Position numbers and translations under genes: made by a program. From Amycolatopsis vastitatis (GTDB lineage: Bacteria; Actinomycetota; Actinomycetes; Mycobacteriales; Pseudonocardiaceae): DNA of 64,000 nucleotides. The stretch lies in the NCBI RefSeq assembly GCF_002234595.1, contig NZ_NMUL01000077.1, forward strand, positions 1 through 64,000. Direction: 5' to 3'. This document shows, piece by piece, positions 41,925 through 51,148 of the stretch. Each line of letters begins with the position of its first letter. Within the stretch, counting starts at the first letter, position 1. The notes under the pieces are model-generated. The model saw nothing but the letters and a program-made list of their open reading frames with translations, was not told the origin of the DNA and ran no database searches.

Positions 41925-44900
41925 CGGAAGTCGCGCGAGGGCGCGGTCGCCATCGACAGGTCGAGGCGCTCCAGCCGGTCAGCCACGAGCGTGACCACAC
42001 CCTCACTGGCCTGCACCTGGCCTCGGATGAGCAGGGCGGAGCTGGTGCGGGCGACGATCCGGTTGCGTTGCCACAGCCCGGGTGAGACGAGGACGTTTGC
42101 CATGCCGGTCTCGTCTTCGAGGTTGAGGAAAGTGATCCCGCCTGCGGTCGCCGGACGCTGCCGGTGGGTGACTGCGCCGCCGACCCACACCCGCGTGCCG
42201 TCCTCGGTTCGCATGAGTTCGGCGACGGTGATCGCGCCGCGCGCGGTGAGCAGCTCGCGCAGGTACTGCACAGGGTGGCTGTCTGGGGAGACGCCGGTGG
42301 CCCACAGGTCCGCGGCGGTGACCTCGAGCCGTGTCATGCCCGGCAGGGCCGGCGCGTCGAGGCCTGGGGCGAGGCCGGGCAGATGACCGGCGCGGGTGGC
42401 CGCGGCTGCGCTGGCCGCCCACAGGTCCTGCCGCCGGTCGCCGCCGAACCCGGCGAACGCCCCGGCCGTGGCCAGGGCTTCGGCGGCGTTCTTCTTTAGC
42501 TGCACCCGGCCGGTCAGGTCCCCGATGCCCGTGTAGGGGCCGTTCGCGTCGCGTTCGGCGACGATCGCCTCGGCCACCGCGTCGCCGAGGTGGCGGATGC
42601 CGGCGAGGCCGAGCCGGAGCGCGACGCCGCCGGTGCTTTGCGGATCGGGTTCGAGCGTGGCGCCGGCGAAGCTGGCGTTGATGTCGGGTTCCCGGATGTG
42701 GACGCCGTGGCGGCGTGCGTCGGCGACCAGGGACTGCGGGCTGTAGAAGCCCATCGGCTGGGCGCGCAGCAGGCCGGCGCAGAACGCGGCCGGGTAGTAG
42801 CGCTTGAACCACGCGGACGCGTAGACCAGCAGGGCGAACGACATCGAGTGCGCTTCTGGGAAGCCGTAGCCGGAAAAGGCGTGGATCTGCTCGAAGATCC
42901 GGGTGGCCAGCTCGCGGTCGAGGCCGTTGACTTCGCAGCCGCGGAAGAACCGGGCCATCAGGGCTTTCATCTTGGCGCTAGAGCGTTTGGCGCCCATGGC
43001 GCGGCGCAGCTGGTCGGCTTCGGCCGGGGTGAAGCCGGCGACGTCGACGGCCATCTGCATGACCTGCTCCTGGAACAGCGGCACGCCGAGGGTGCGGTCC
43101 AGGCTGTCGGCGAGCAGGGGATGGGCGTGCTGCCACTCCTCGTCGCCGCGGCGGCGCCGGATGTAGGGGTGCACCGAGCCGCCCTGGATCGGGCCCGGCC
43201 GGATCAGGGCGACTTCGACGACCAGGTCGTAGAACTTCCGCGGCCGCAGCCGCGGCAACGTCGCCAGCTGCGCGCGCGACTCGACCTGGAACACGCCGAC
43301 CGCGTCGGCTTCGCAGAGCATGTCGTAGACCGCTGCGTCGGCCAGGTCGAGCTTGCCGATGTCCACGGCGGTGTCGTGGTGCTCGGCGACGAGGTCGATC
43401 ATGTAGTGCAAGGCCGAGAGCATGCCGAGGCCGAGCAGGTCGAACTTGACCAGCCCGACGGTGGCGCAATCGTCCTTGTCCCACTGCAGGATCGACCGGT
43501 CGGCCATGGTCGCCCATTCGACGGGGACGATCTCCGACACCGGCTGCTTGGAGATGACCATGCCGCCGGAGTGGATGCCGAGGTGGCGCGGGAAGTCCTC
43601 GATTCGGCCGGCCAGCTCGAGCACGTCGGCGGGGATCTCGCCGGATGTCTGCTGTTTCGTCGCGGCGACGCCGCCCCAGCGGTCCACGAGCTTGCCGTAG
43701 GCGTCCTGCTGGCCTGGGGAGTGTCCGAGCGCCTTGGCCGCGTCCCGCACCGCCGACGGTGCCCGGTAGGTGATGACGTTGGCGACCTGCGCGGCGTGGA
43801 ACCGGCCGTGCTTCTCGTAGACGTACTGGATGGCCTCTTCGCGGCGGCCGGACTCGATGTCGATGTCAATGTCCGGAGGTCCGTCCCGCTCCGGCGCAAG
43901 GAACCGTTCGAACAGCAGGTTCCACTGCACCGGGTCCGCGTGGCAGATGCCCAGCGCGTAGCAGACCGCCGAGTTTGCCGCCGACCCGCGGCCTTGGCAA
44001 AGGATGTTGTTCTCCTTGCAGAACCGGACGATGTCCCACACGACGAGGAAGTAGCCGGGAAAGTTCAGCTGCTTGATCACGTCCAGCTCGTGCTCCAGCT
44101 GCGCGTACGCCCGCGGCGACTCGGCGCGGGTGCCGTAGCGGGTGGCGGCACCGGCCCAGGTCAGCTCGGCCAGGAACGACATCTCGTCATGCCCGGCCGG
44201 CACGTCGAACGGCGGCAGATCCGGCGCCACGAGCTGCAGGTCGAACGCCACCTCCACCCCGAGCACCGCGGCCCGGCCGACCGCGCCGGGGTAGCGGCGC
44301 TCGAACTGGCGTCGCTGCTCCATCCCGGACCGCAGGAACGCCTGCCCCGACGGGGGTCGCCACCCCTCCAGCTCCTCAGCCGACCGGCGAGCGCGGACCG
44401 CGGCGACAGCGTCGGCGACGGGCGCGTCTTCCGGGCGTGCGTAGTGGACGTTGTTCGACACGACCGTCGGCAACCGCAACGCACGGGCCAGCTCGTCGAG
44501 CAGGTCGTTGGCCGCGTCGTCGAGGGGCTGGCGGTGGTTGATCAGCTCGACGGCGACGTGGGAGTGCCCGAACCAGTCGACCAGCCGCTCGAGCTCGGCC
44601 CGTGCGGCCGCCGGCCCCTGCTCGGCCAGGGCCTGGCGGACCGGGCCCTTGCGGCAGCCGGTGAGCACGACGATGTGCCCGGCCAGCTCGTCGACCAGCT
44701 CCTCCAGGTCGTAGACGGGTCGGCCTTTCTCGCCGCCAGCGATCTGGGCGTGGGAGATGACCCGGCAGAGCCGGTGGTAGCCCTCCTGCTGCCGGGCCAG
44801 CACCAGCAGGTGCGACCCGGCCGGATCGGGCTCGCCGGCCTGCGGGGCGGGCAGGTCGAGGGACAGTTCGGCGCCGAAGCCGACCCGGACGCCGAGTTCA

Positions 44901-45313
44901 CGGGCGGCGTCGTTGAACCGGACAGCGCCGTACATGCCGTCGTGGTCGGTGAGGACGAGGGCGTCCAGCTCCAGGCGGGCGGCTTCCTCGACGAGGGTCT
45001 CGGGATGGGACGCGCCGTCGAGGAAGCTGAAGTTGGAGTGGACGTGCAGCTCCGCGTACGGCGCGCGGAGGCGGTCGCCGCCGTCGTCGCGGCCGCGACG
45101 GTTCCGCAGGTCGGCCGGGGCGTCGGCGTAGCCCTCGCGCTTGCGTGACCAGGCTGGAGAGTCGTTGCCGTCGCCGAGGACGGGCGCGCGCCCGGAGGCG
45201 ATCCGCTCGACTTCCGACCAGGGCACGCTCGAGCTGTTGAATTGGAGAGACGGTCCGAGGTTGACCGTTGACCGTTTGTGACTCACTGTGCTCACCGTCC
45301 CGCCGCGTGGCAC
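41921..45313 (-). CDS. dnaE2: Error-prone DNA polymerase III alpha-type, DnaE2
   Basis: About 1130 residues. N-terminal PHP domain (YAELHVHSNFSFLDGASHPE, LVLTDHDGMYG). Polymerase core with QGRGSAANSAVCYALGICHA and the catalytic Asp motif PDIDIDIESGRREE. HhH region LATRIFEQIHAFSGYGFPEA, and a C-terminal OB fold (VWVGGAVTHRQRPATAGGIT). The length and features fit DnaE2 of the ImuA'-ImuB-DnaE2 mutasome, which copies damaged DNA. The start is uncertain: GTGs at 45313, 45295 and 45286 are in frame. An SOS box lies 36 bases upstream. No imuA'/imuB stands next to it; an imuB piece is at 53.5-54.1 kb. Confidence 0.93.
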   Translation of the reverse strand: MPRGGTVSTVSHKRSTVNLGPSLQFNSSSVPWSEVERIASGRAPVLGDGNDSPAWSRKREGYADAPADLRNRRGRDDGGDRLRAPYAELHVHSNFSFLDGASHPETLVEEAARLELDALVLTDHDGMYGAVRFNDAARELGVRVGFGAELSLDLPAPQAGEPDPAGSHLLVLARQQEGYHRLCRVISHAQIAGGEKGRPVYDLEELVDELAGHIVVLTGCRKGPVRQALAEQGPAAARAELERLVDWFGHSHVAVELINHRQPLDDAANDLLDELARALRLPTVVSNNVHYARPEDAPVADAVAAVRARRSAEELEGWRPPSGQAFLRSGMEQRRQFERRYPGAVGRAAVLGVEVAFDLQLVAPDLPPFDVPAGHDEMSFLAELTWAGAATRYGTRAESPRAYAQLEHELDVIKQLNFPGYFLVVWDIVRFCKENNILCQGRGSAANSAVCYALGICHADPVQWNLLFERFLAPERDGPPDIDIDIESGRREEAIQYVYEKHGRFHAAQVANVITYRAPSAVRDAAKALGHSPGQQDAYGKLVDRWGGVAATKQQTSGEIPADVLELAGRIEDFPRHLGIHSGGMVISKQPVSEIVPVEWATMADRSILQWDKDDCATVGLVKFDLLGLGMLSALHYMIDLVAEHHDTAVDIGKLDLADAAVYDMLCEADAVGVFQVESRAQLATLPRLRPRKFYDLVVEVALIRPGPIQGGSVHPYIRRRRGDEEWQHAHPLLADSLDRTLGVPLFQEQVMQMAVDVAGFTPAEADQLRRAMGAKRSSAKMKALMARFFRGCEVNGLDRELATRIFEQIHAFSGYGFPEAHSMSFALLVYASAWFKRYYPAAFCAGLLRAQPMGFYSPQSLVADARRHGVHIREPDINASFAGATLEPDPQSTGGVALRLGLAGIRHLGDAVAEAIVAERDANGPYTGIGDLTGRVQLKKNAAEALATAGAFAGFGGDRRQDLWAASAAAATRAGHLPGLAPGLDAPALPGMTRLEVTAADLWATGVSPDSHPVQYLRELLTARGAITVAELMRTEDGTRVWVGGAVTHRQRPATAGGITFLNLEDETGMANVLVSPGLWQRNRIVARTSSALLIRGQVQASEGVVTLVADRLERLDLSMATAPSRDFR

Positions 45314-45348
45314 GCCGCGGGGAAGTCAGCGCCATTACTCCGAATGCG

Positions 45349-45364
45349 TCGAACTATAGTTCGA
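45349..45364. promoter_or_regulatory. LexA-binding SOS box before dnaE2
   Basis: TCGAACTATAGTTCGA is a perfect match to the actinobacterial/mycobacterial SOS box TCGAAC-N4-GTTCGA. It is 36 bases upstream of the longest dnaE2 reading frame, so DNA damage should induce the operon. Confidence 0.9.
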
Positions 45365-45506
45365 CCATCTCGGGGCCGCTAGGTGACGTAGCCGACGCAA
45401 GCGCAGGGCCGGGTGATCCGCCCGGACGTGCTGTTCGCGCCGCGCCTGGCCGACGAACTTGAGTCCGACAGCGGGCCCGCCGCGCCTGCGCGAGTAGCCG
45501 CCGCGA

Positions 45507-45750
45507 TCAGCGGCGGCGGTCCAGTGCGTCGCCCAGTCCGCGCATGTCGCTGCCGAGGCTGTCCATCGCGTCCGCGTGCTCGTTCAGCGCGTCCGCGATC
45601 GTATTCGCGCGATCGTGGCCCGTGGCGCAGCTCGTCGTAGATCGCCTTCAGCAGATGGACTTGCGCCCACCCCAAGGCGCTCAGCTCGGCCGGCGTGCCC
45701 GAGTCCTCCGCGTCGGCGTCGGCCAGGTTCCGCTGGGCGAGTGCGAACAA
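45507..45750 (-). pseudogene. Small hypothetical gene with a one-base frameshift
   Basis: The frame starts LFALAQRNLADADAEDSGTP and reaches YDELRHG. One extra base near 45622 then shifts it. The matching continuation in the next frame is DRANTIADALNEHADAMDSL followed by GSDMRGLGDALDRRR and a TGA at 45507-45509. About 80 residues in all, helical. Either a recent mutation or a sequencing error. No family recognised. Confidence 0.4.
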
Positions 45751-45828
45751 CTCCTCGGCCCGGGCGCCCTCAGCGGGAGCGGCAGGCTTTCACCTTCATC
45801 GGACACGATCACGCCCGTTCCGAGAGGT

Positions 45829-46134
45829 TCAGCTGATCCGCCGGACGTAGGCGGGCGCTTCGCCGCGGCGAATCTCCTCCGGGGTGCGCCGAACGATCTC
45901 GTGGGTCGCCCAGTACGACCCTGGCGCAGGCTGGGGGTCAGCGAGTTCCTCGGCCAGGCCCTGCTCGGGCGCCGGGGTCGGCTTCTGTTCGAGGCTCTGC
46001 ACGTCGTCTATGCCGAGCACCCTACGCGGCTGGCTAGTGAAATCGCGGGTCAGAGTCCAGTGTGGGCCGCCCGCGCCGGGAGCGTGGCCGGTTCGTCGAT
46101 CGCATAGGGCAGGTCGCCTTTCTCTCGCCCGCAT
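45829..46134 (-). CDS. Hypothetical small protein, possibly frameshifted at its N-terminus
   Basis: 101 residues. The second half looks real: LTRDFTSQPRRVLGIDDVQS, SYWATHEIVRRTPEEIRRGE. The first 25 residues look poor, while the next frame reads KGDLPYAIDEPATLPARAAH, so the true N-terminus may lie there and an indel may have split the gene near 46055. No family recognised. Confidence 0.35.
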   Translation of the reverse strand: MRARERRPALCDRRTGHAPGAGGPHWTLTRDFTSQPRRVLGIDDVQSLEQKPTPAPEQGLAEELADPQPAPGSYWATHEIVRRTPEEIRRGEAPAYVRRIS

Positions 46135-46146
46135 GACCCGCGCTGA

Positions 46147-46290
46147 TCACAGGGGATGAACAGCTGCAAAACTGGCCCGGATCTCGCGTGCTGCGATACG
46201 CCGGGCGCGGCGATGCCGCTCGTGCTCCACCGCGGCGACGTAGCGCTCGTAAGCAACCTGGTTACCCGCCCGGTCTGTCGCGTGCGTCAT
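46147..46290 (-). CDS. 47-aa basic peptide
   Basis: MTHATDRAGNQVAYERYVAA followed by VEHERHRRARRIAAREIRAS and a stop after VHPL. It is a single charged helix. A GAGG stretch lies about ten bases before the ATG. It heads the short minus-strand run of small genes. No family recognised. Confidence 0.4.
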   Translation of the reverse strand: MTHATDRAGNQVAYERYVAAVEHERHRRARRIAAREIRASFAAVHPL

Positions 46291-46353
46291 GCGCCGGAAT
46301 CCTCGTCCTAGAGAGGGTCACGAGGACAGAGCGAGTTACCTCGAGAAGACGGC

Positions 46354-46665
46354 ATGGAGCAAGTCGACATCGAACGAGCTGAAGGTGCCGCGCGGCCGGC
46401 TTCCGACGTGCACGGCTCGGTTCACCTCGTGTTGGCCGACAACGTAGTCCACCTGGATCCTGAGCTGACAGTGTTCGCGGCGATACTGGAGGGCTGGCGT
46501 CGCAAGCAGTCGGCAGCGTTCTCCAGCCCGACTTCGACGATCCGGCCGCGTCTGCGGATGATCCGGCGGATGGAGGAGTTCACCGGCCAGTATCCGTGGT
46601 AGTGGACACCGGCCGAGGGGGAGGCGTTCATCGATCATCTGCGCGGCGGGGAGTGGTCGATCACG
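46354..46665 (+). pseudogene. Tyrosine integrase, N-terminal fragment with a nonsense codon
   Basis: The first 82 codons contain ELTVFAAILEGWRRKQSAAF and RPRLRMIRRMEEFTGQYPW, typical of the core-binding (SAM-like) domain at the start of actinomycete tyrosine recombinases. A TAG at 46600-46602 interrupts it, after which the same frame goes on as WTPAEGEAFIDHLRGGEWSI before it is cut off by the regulator gene. No catalytic domain follows. A remnant of a lost integrated element. Confidence 0.65.
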
Positions 46666-46666
46666 A

Positions 46667-48340
46667 TTATGGATAGAGGCTACGCACGGTTGAGTCGAGG
46701 AAGAACTCTCGATGTACCGTCGCAAACTGAATCAGGTCAGCCGTTGGGGAGGAAGTAGTTAACCTGGGATCGAACTTCACTAACTTCCTATGCATATCCA
46801 CAATATGTCTGCGAACACTTTTGGGTGCCATACCGACATGTCGCGCTATTCCCTTGTGGCTGCGGATTCCCATTGCTAGCGCGCGCCAGATTTGTCGTTG
46901 CAAAGAGTGAGTGAGGAAGTTGTCGGTGAGTGTGGCTTTTGGCCTGTCGAAGATGTGATCAGTCAGGTATTGATCGACATATGGCTCGCCATCCAAGGCG
47001 GCTTTCACGGCTTGAGCTAGCTGATCAACCGTGTCCTTGGAACAAAAGGCTTGGACATCATATTCTTCTAGAGCGAACTGAAGGATTAGGCGACGATTTA
47101 TCTCGCCGGATGTCCACATCACAAATTCTAAGTCGCTCTCAGATGAGCAGGCTGCTTCAAGAAGCGCGAGCCCGCTAAGGTGTAGATGGGGATTATCGTG
47201 CGATAGAGGCCTAGTTGTCAGCTCTTGCTCGAAGGTAAAGGTGTGCTTCCTGAAGAACGTGGAGACAATCACAATATTGTAATCGGTGTTCGCTATAAGG
47301 GCAATTCCATTAGCTGGATCTTCTGCTATATCGACTGTGCAGTCGAGAGTGTCACGCAAGCCTCGTGCGGCGGAGTTTGCGAGTGTTTCCTGGCTTTCGA
47401 CTATCAATATTCGAATCTTGGTCGAGTTGTGATCCAGTGTTGCTGTTGCTAGGCTTCGCAACTGTCGGTCTTCCTCGTCCAGAAGTTTCTGCATGCGGTC
47501 GAGTCCGAGTTCTGAGTCGAGCAGGAAGTCGTCCACGGTCGGCGTACTGAAGTCTGGAATCTGATTGTCGGTTGCTACAGTCTGACTAGCGGCTTGAGTT
47601 TCGCTAATTCGACCCTCGAGTCTTCGAACTCTGATTTCCGCTGCCGCGGCAATCGCCGCAGCACGTCTCTGCTCTTCCTTGGCCTGAGTTAACTGTATTT
47701 CGGCGCGTCGACGCTTATTGTTAGCTTCGACAATTCGGATTGCAGACTCGTCCAGTTGAGCCTTTTGGGTCGTCGACGCTTTAAGGTGGTAGTCGCGCTG
47801 GCGCGTAAGAACTCCAATAAGTCCGGCAAGTCGAAATAAGGCGAACTGCAATACGAAAACCATTTGAGATGTTCTTTGGTGGGCCTGGAGGCTATCAAGA
47901 AGAGCCTTTCGTGCCTCGTTGAGATCTGTGCTGAGTGTGACAAGTTGACGCTGGGCATGATTGGTTTCAGAAAGTGCGTTAATCAATCTAACTTGATCGT
48001 TTGCTGCGTTACCCATGGAAAGATCGCGCGAAATCTTAGTCGGCGACTTGTATGATGATGCCTGACTCCAGAGTTTCCTGGCGTGCTTCTTTAGTGTTTC
48101 GACATTACTTTGCGCTGGAGTGCAGGCGGATATGATCGAATATACTAATTCCCAAGGGGGTAGATGCATGCCATTGAGATACTTTGAAATCGTCGTATCG
48201 CTACTTGCGCATACCTGACTGATATCTTTGAGTGACAGGCTGGACTGGTCAACAATTCCTCTAAGGTATCGGGCGAGCTCGTGCAGGCTCGGATCATCAC
48301 CTTTCAGTGATCCCCAGGGGCGCCCGGACCGCCTTGTCAT
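46667..48340 (-). CDS. HTH - coiled coil - receiver-like - LuxR-type HTH regulator
   Basis: 557 residues from the ATG at 48338-48340, with AAAGGAG eight bases before it. An N-terminal XRE-like HTH (DISQVCASSDTTISKYLNGM). A long charged coiled coil at about 100-270 (EIQLTQAKEEQRRAAAIAAA). A receiver-like domain at about 305-450 (KIRILIVESQETLANSAARG, YNIVIVSTFF), where the usual phosphorylated Asp is not obvious. A C-terminal LuxR-like HTH (RSHKGIARHVGMAPKSVRRH). The DNA is visibly less GC-rich than its neighbours, suggesting acquisition from elsewhere. It diverges from a 42-aa membrane peptide gene. Confidence 0.72.
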   Translation of the reverse strand: MTRRSGRPWGSLKGDDPSLHELARYLRGIVDQSSLSLKDISQVCASSDTTISKYLNGMHLPPWELVYSIISACTPAQSNVETLKKHARKLWSQASSYKSPTKISRDLSMGNAANDQVRLINALSETNHAQRQLVTLSTDLNEARKALLDSLQAHQRTSQMVFVLQFALFRLAGLIGVLTRQRDYHLKASTTQKAQLDESAIRIVEANNKRRRAEIQLTQAKEEQRRAAAIAAAAEIRVRRLEGRISETQAASQTVATDNQIPDFSTPTVDDFLLDSELGLDRMQKLLDEEDRQLRSLATATLDHNSTKIRILIVESQETLANSAARGLRDTLDCTVDIAEDPANGIALIANTDYNIVIVSTFFRKHTFTFEQELTTRPLSHDNPHLHLSGLALLEAACSSESDLEFVMWTSGEINRRLILQFALEEYDVQAFCSKDTVDQLAQAVKAALDGEPYVDQYLTDHIFDRPKATLTDNFLTHSLQRQIWRALAMGIRSHKGIARHVGMAPKSVRRHIVDMHRKLVKFDPRLTTSSPTADLIQFATVHREFFLDSTVRSLYP

Positions 48341-48361
48341 GGGCTTCTCTCCTTTGTCCGC

Positions 48362-48422
48362 GGGACAACTGGCAGTTGTCCCGGATGTCCAGGTTGTCCG
48401 CGCGGATGGGTGCCGGACAACT
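48362..48422. promoter_or_regulatory. Perfect 9-bp-arm palindrome plus further half-sites
   Basis: GGGACAACT and AGTTGTCCC form an exact inverted repeat across GGC at 48362-48382. Further half-sites follow: GGTTGTCC at 48392-48399 and GGACAACT at 48415-48422. They lie between the divergent regulator and small peptide genes, a typical place for operators of one protein controlling both. Confidence 0.7.
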
Positions 48423-48473
48423 CTCGTGCACAGCATCCTCGCTCCTGCTGTAACTGTCAGTCAAGGAGGTCTG

Positions 48474-48602
48474 ATGTCGAAATTTCTCGAAGATGCGCTA
48501 GAAACCGTGCAAGCCGCTTTGCCTAGTTGGGGTAGCACCCTTCGACTTTGCCTAATGGCTACCGTGGCGGTGGGGCTTTTTTATTTAGTCACTCACTGGT
48601 GA
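48474..48602 (+). CDS. 42-aa single-span membrane peptide
   Basis: A strong AAGGAGG four bases before the ATG. The peptide starts MSKFLEDALETVQAALPSWG and ends in the helix CLMATVAVGLFYLVTHW. It stands across the palindromic operator from the HTH/receiver regulator, so the two probably act together. No family recognised. Confidence 0.65.
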   Translation: MSKFLEDALETVQAALPSWGSTLRLCLMATVAVGLFYLVTHW

Positions 48603-48636
48603 ACAAAGAGCGAGGAGGGTGTCTTCTGGAGTGCCT

Positions 48637-48849
48637 GTGAATCTCGCGTATTACGTGGCTGCTGCAGCGACGTCTTGTCTAGCAGTCCTCATTGCGCGGC
48701 TGTCGGCCTCTGCAGTTGGTGAACAACTCGCTCCGCAACGGCTCCCATTTGCAACCCGTTACCGTCGACCGGCCGCCACTGGCCGGCATGTCTTACTAGG
48801 CGGTCACTCGTCAGCCTGCCAACAGGCGGCGGGAAGGAACGGTCCATGA
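48637..48849 (+). CDS. Possible second small membrane protein
   Basis: About 70 residues if read from the GTG at 48637, which has GGAG five bases upstream; GTGs at 48619 and 48631 are in the same frame. A helix (LAYYVAAAATSCLAVLIARL) is followed by a basic tail. It lies 34 bases after the 42-aa peptide gene. The tail looks weak, so this is tentative. Confidence 0.3.
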   Translation: MNLAYYVAAAATSCLAVLIARLSASAVGEQLAPQRLPFATRYRRPAATGRHVLLGGHSSACQQAAGRNGP

Positions 48850-48992
48850 TTTGATCAACGATCGACGGTTGGCTGGACGCAGTCACGCCGACGAGTCTCG
48901 ACATGAAGGGCCAGATAGTTTGACGCGATCGCCCTATTGGTGGCATCAAACTACCTGGTCCTTCCTAGTACTCCAGCCGTAGATCGTGATCT

Positions 48993-50329
48993 TCATGGCT
49001 GCAGGGTGGTCTGGCGGCGGTAGTGGCTGTGGCGGGCGCGGGCTTGATGGTGTCGGCGCCAGGTCGACCAGCGCAGTCGGTGGGCGGTGTCGCGGACGGG
49101 CCGGACGACCAGGGCGGTGAACAGTCGCTGGATCTCGTTGCAGGTGAGCGGGATAAGTCCGCCTGGGCTGGTCCCGTCGTCTGTCGGGACCTGGTCGCGG
49201 CGTTCGAGGGCGGCGGTGACGGCGAGGAAGGCGTGCGCGAGCAGGGCCAGCGTGACCCACCGGTGCCAGGAGTCCCAGCGGCGCACTTGGTGCTCGTCCA
49301 GCCCCGCCAGGCCCTTCGAGCTCTGGAACGTCTCCTCCACGGTCCAGCGGCTTCCCGCGACCTTGACCAGCGTGGAGAGCGGCACCGGTCGGGGCGAGTA
49401 GCAGCGGTAGTAGGCCAGTTCACCGGTGGTGCGGTTGCGGCGGATCATCAGGTGCTGATGGCCCGTCGGATCACCTGCGGTGATGGCGACCAGCGCCCAG
49501 TCGTACCAGCGGTGTCCCTTCGCGCCGCGTCCGGCGGACAGCTTCTGCCAGGCCCGGCGCGGGACGCGTTTGGCCAGGTGGTCGGCGCGCTGGGGACCGG
49601 CTGCGGTGAGGACACGGTGGGTGCACGAGACCGCGAGCACGTAGCCGAGCCCGCGCTTCTCCACCGCGGCGCGCAGTTTCGGGTTGTCGCCGTAGACCTC
49701 GTCGCCGGCGGCCCAGGCGGCGGGGGCTCCGGGTTTAGGACACGTTCGATCATCTGCTGGGCCAGCTGCGGCTTGGTCGCGAAGCCGACCTCGTCCGGAA
49801 CGGCGGCCTGCTCGCAGCGGTCCCGGTCGCCGGTCCAGGACTTCGGAAGGTACAGGGCGCGGTCGATGCCCGCGTGACCGTGCCGGGAGGTGTAGGTGAG
49901 GTAGACGGCGACCTGGGAGTTCTCGATCCTGCCCGCGGTGCCGGTGTACTGGCGCTGGACGCCCACGGTGTGCGTGCCCTTCTTCAGATCACCGGTCTCG
50001 TCGACCACCAGCACGGCCTCGTCGTCGGCCAGGTGCTCCAGCACGAACTCGCGCAGGTCGTCACGGACCAGATCGGCGTCCCACTTCGCTCGCCCCAGCA
50101 GGTGCTGCAGCCCGTCCGGAGCGGCGTCCCCGACGTGCTCGGCGATCGTCCAGCAGTTCTTGCGCGGCAGGTCTGCAAGCAGCCCCAGTACCAACTGCCT
50201 TGCCCGAAAACGGGGTTCGACCCGGGCGAACCGGCCCGCGATCCGACCCATCAGGCTCTCGAACACATCCCGCCAGCCAGCAGGGACTACGCTGTTACCT
50301 GCGGCCACCGCATGATCTTCTGTCTTCAC
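48993..50329 (-). pseudogene. IS701-family transposase, frameshifted
   Basis: The first part (MGRIAGRFARVEPRFRARQL, DDEAVLVVDETGDLKKGTHT) includes the first catalytic Asp region of the DDE_5 fold. Near 49735 one base is lost: in the new frame PAAWAAGDEVYGDNPKLRAA continues without a gap to RWTVEETFQSSKGLAGLDEH and a TGA at 48993. Both halves are otherwise intact, so this may be a recent mutation, a programmed shift or a sequencing error. Confidence 0.88.
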
Positions 50330-50459
50330 ACACCGATGATCAGCGGTGGCCGCAGCCGTCTCCTCACCAGCCCTGACCAGCCAACCTCACGATCTGTGGC
50401 TGGAGCAGGCGGCGACCGAAGGGGCGATGCAGGCGCGCCGCCCCGTGTCAGGAGGACAT

Positions 50460-50792
50460 ATGCGACGTGGCGAAGTCTGGTGGGCAGATTTCGACGAGCG
50501 CAGGGCAGTCGTACTGCTGTCCGGAGAAGAGGCGGCCGGTTTCCTGGCGATGCAGGTCGTCGCTCCCGCGGGCACTGATCTCAGCGGCGTGGCCGTTGAG
50601 GTGACAGTAGGCGCCCCCGAAGGACTGCCCCTCGAAGGCGTCCTCAGGGTCGCACTTCCACGTCCCGGCCTCATCCCTTGCACTTGGCTGGTCACCCTGA
50701 CCAGGGAAGACCTGATCGGGCAGGCGGGCGTCCTGCCGTCCGCGAAGCTCGGCGAGATCGAGGATGCCCTTCGCCTCGGTGGACTTGAGTAG
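50460..50792 (+). CDS. MazF/PemK-like endoribonuclease toxin homologue, IS passenger
   Basis: 110 residues, with AGGAGG six bases before the ATG. RRGEVWWADFDERRAVVLLS opens a MazF/PemK fold, followed by LAMQVVAPAGTD and GLIPCTWLVTLTREDLIGQA. Known relatives cut mRNA. Active MazF proteins normally have RPxxVI after the first strand; here the loop is shortened, so activity is uncertain. No antitoxin is seen. It lies inside the IS701 ends, divergent from the transposase. Confidence 0.7.
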   Translation: MRRGEVWWADFDERRAVVLLSGEEAAGFLAMQVVAPAGTDLSGVAVEVTVGAPEGLPLEGVLRVALPRPGLIPCTWLVTLTREDLIGQAGVLPSAKLGEIEDALRLGGLE

Positions 50793-51148
50793 GCGAAGAA
50801 CGACGGACGCCACCGATGGCGCGGCCGATCTCGTCCAGATGGTCAACGGTGGCCACGCCCATATCAGCGGAGTCCCCACCCGCAAGATCACGATCTACAG
50901 CTGGAGTACTAGGAGGGTGACGACGACCGTGGTCAGCGGCTCTGTCCAGAAGGTCGGATTCGATGGCGGCTCGGCGCCGATGGCGCGTCTATCATCGCCA
51001 GGAGCATCGACGCAGGCGCCGGTGGGGCGCGGTAGGCAGAGCAGAGTCTTGTAGCGGGGATTGCCAGCGGAGGGTGATCGGCGGCAGCAATACGGCGCTG
51101 GTGACCTTGCCAGCCTGATCAGCCAGGGCGACGTTCAGGATTCAGCCG

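Larger units (their letters stand above)
48969..50908 (-). mobile_element. IS701-family insertion sequence carrying a MazF-like gene
   Basis: 1940 bp. Inverted repeats of about 25 bp beginning TACTCCAGC differ at one position (CCGTAGATC versus CTGTAGATC). CTAG stands immediately outside both ends (48965-48968 and 50909-50912), the 4-bp target duplication expected for IS701 elements. It holds a frameshifted transposase on minus and a toxin-like gene on plus. Confidence 0.9.

Noticed and set aside
42590..45148. 852-codon open frame on the plus strand
   Set aside because: Fully antisense to dnaE2, which has clear motifs throughout; composition is shadow-like.
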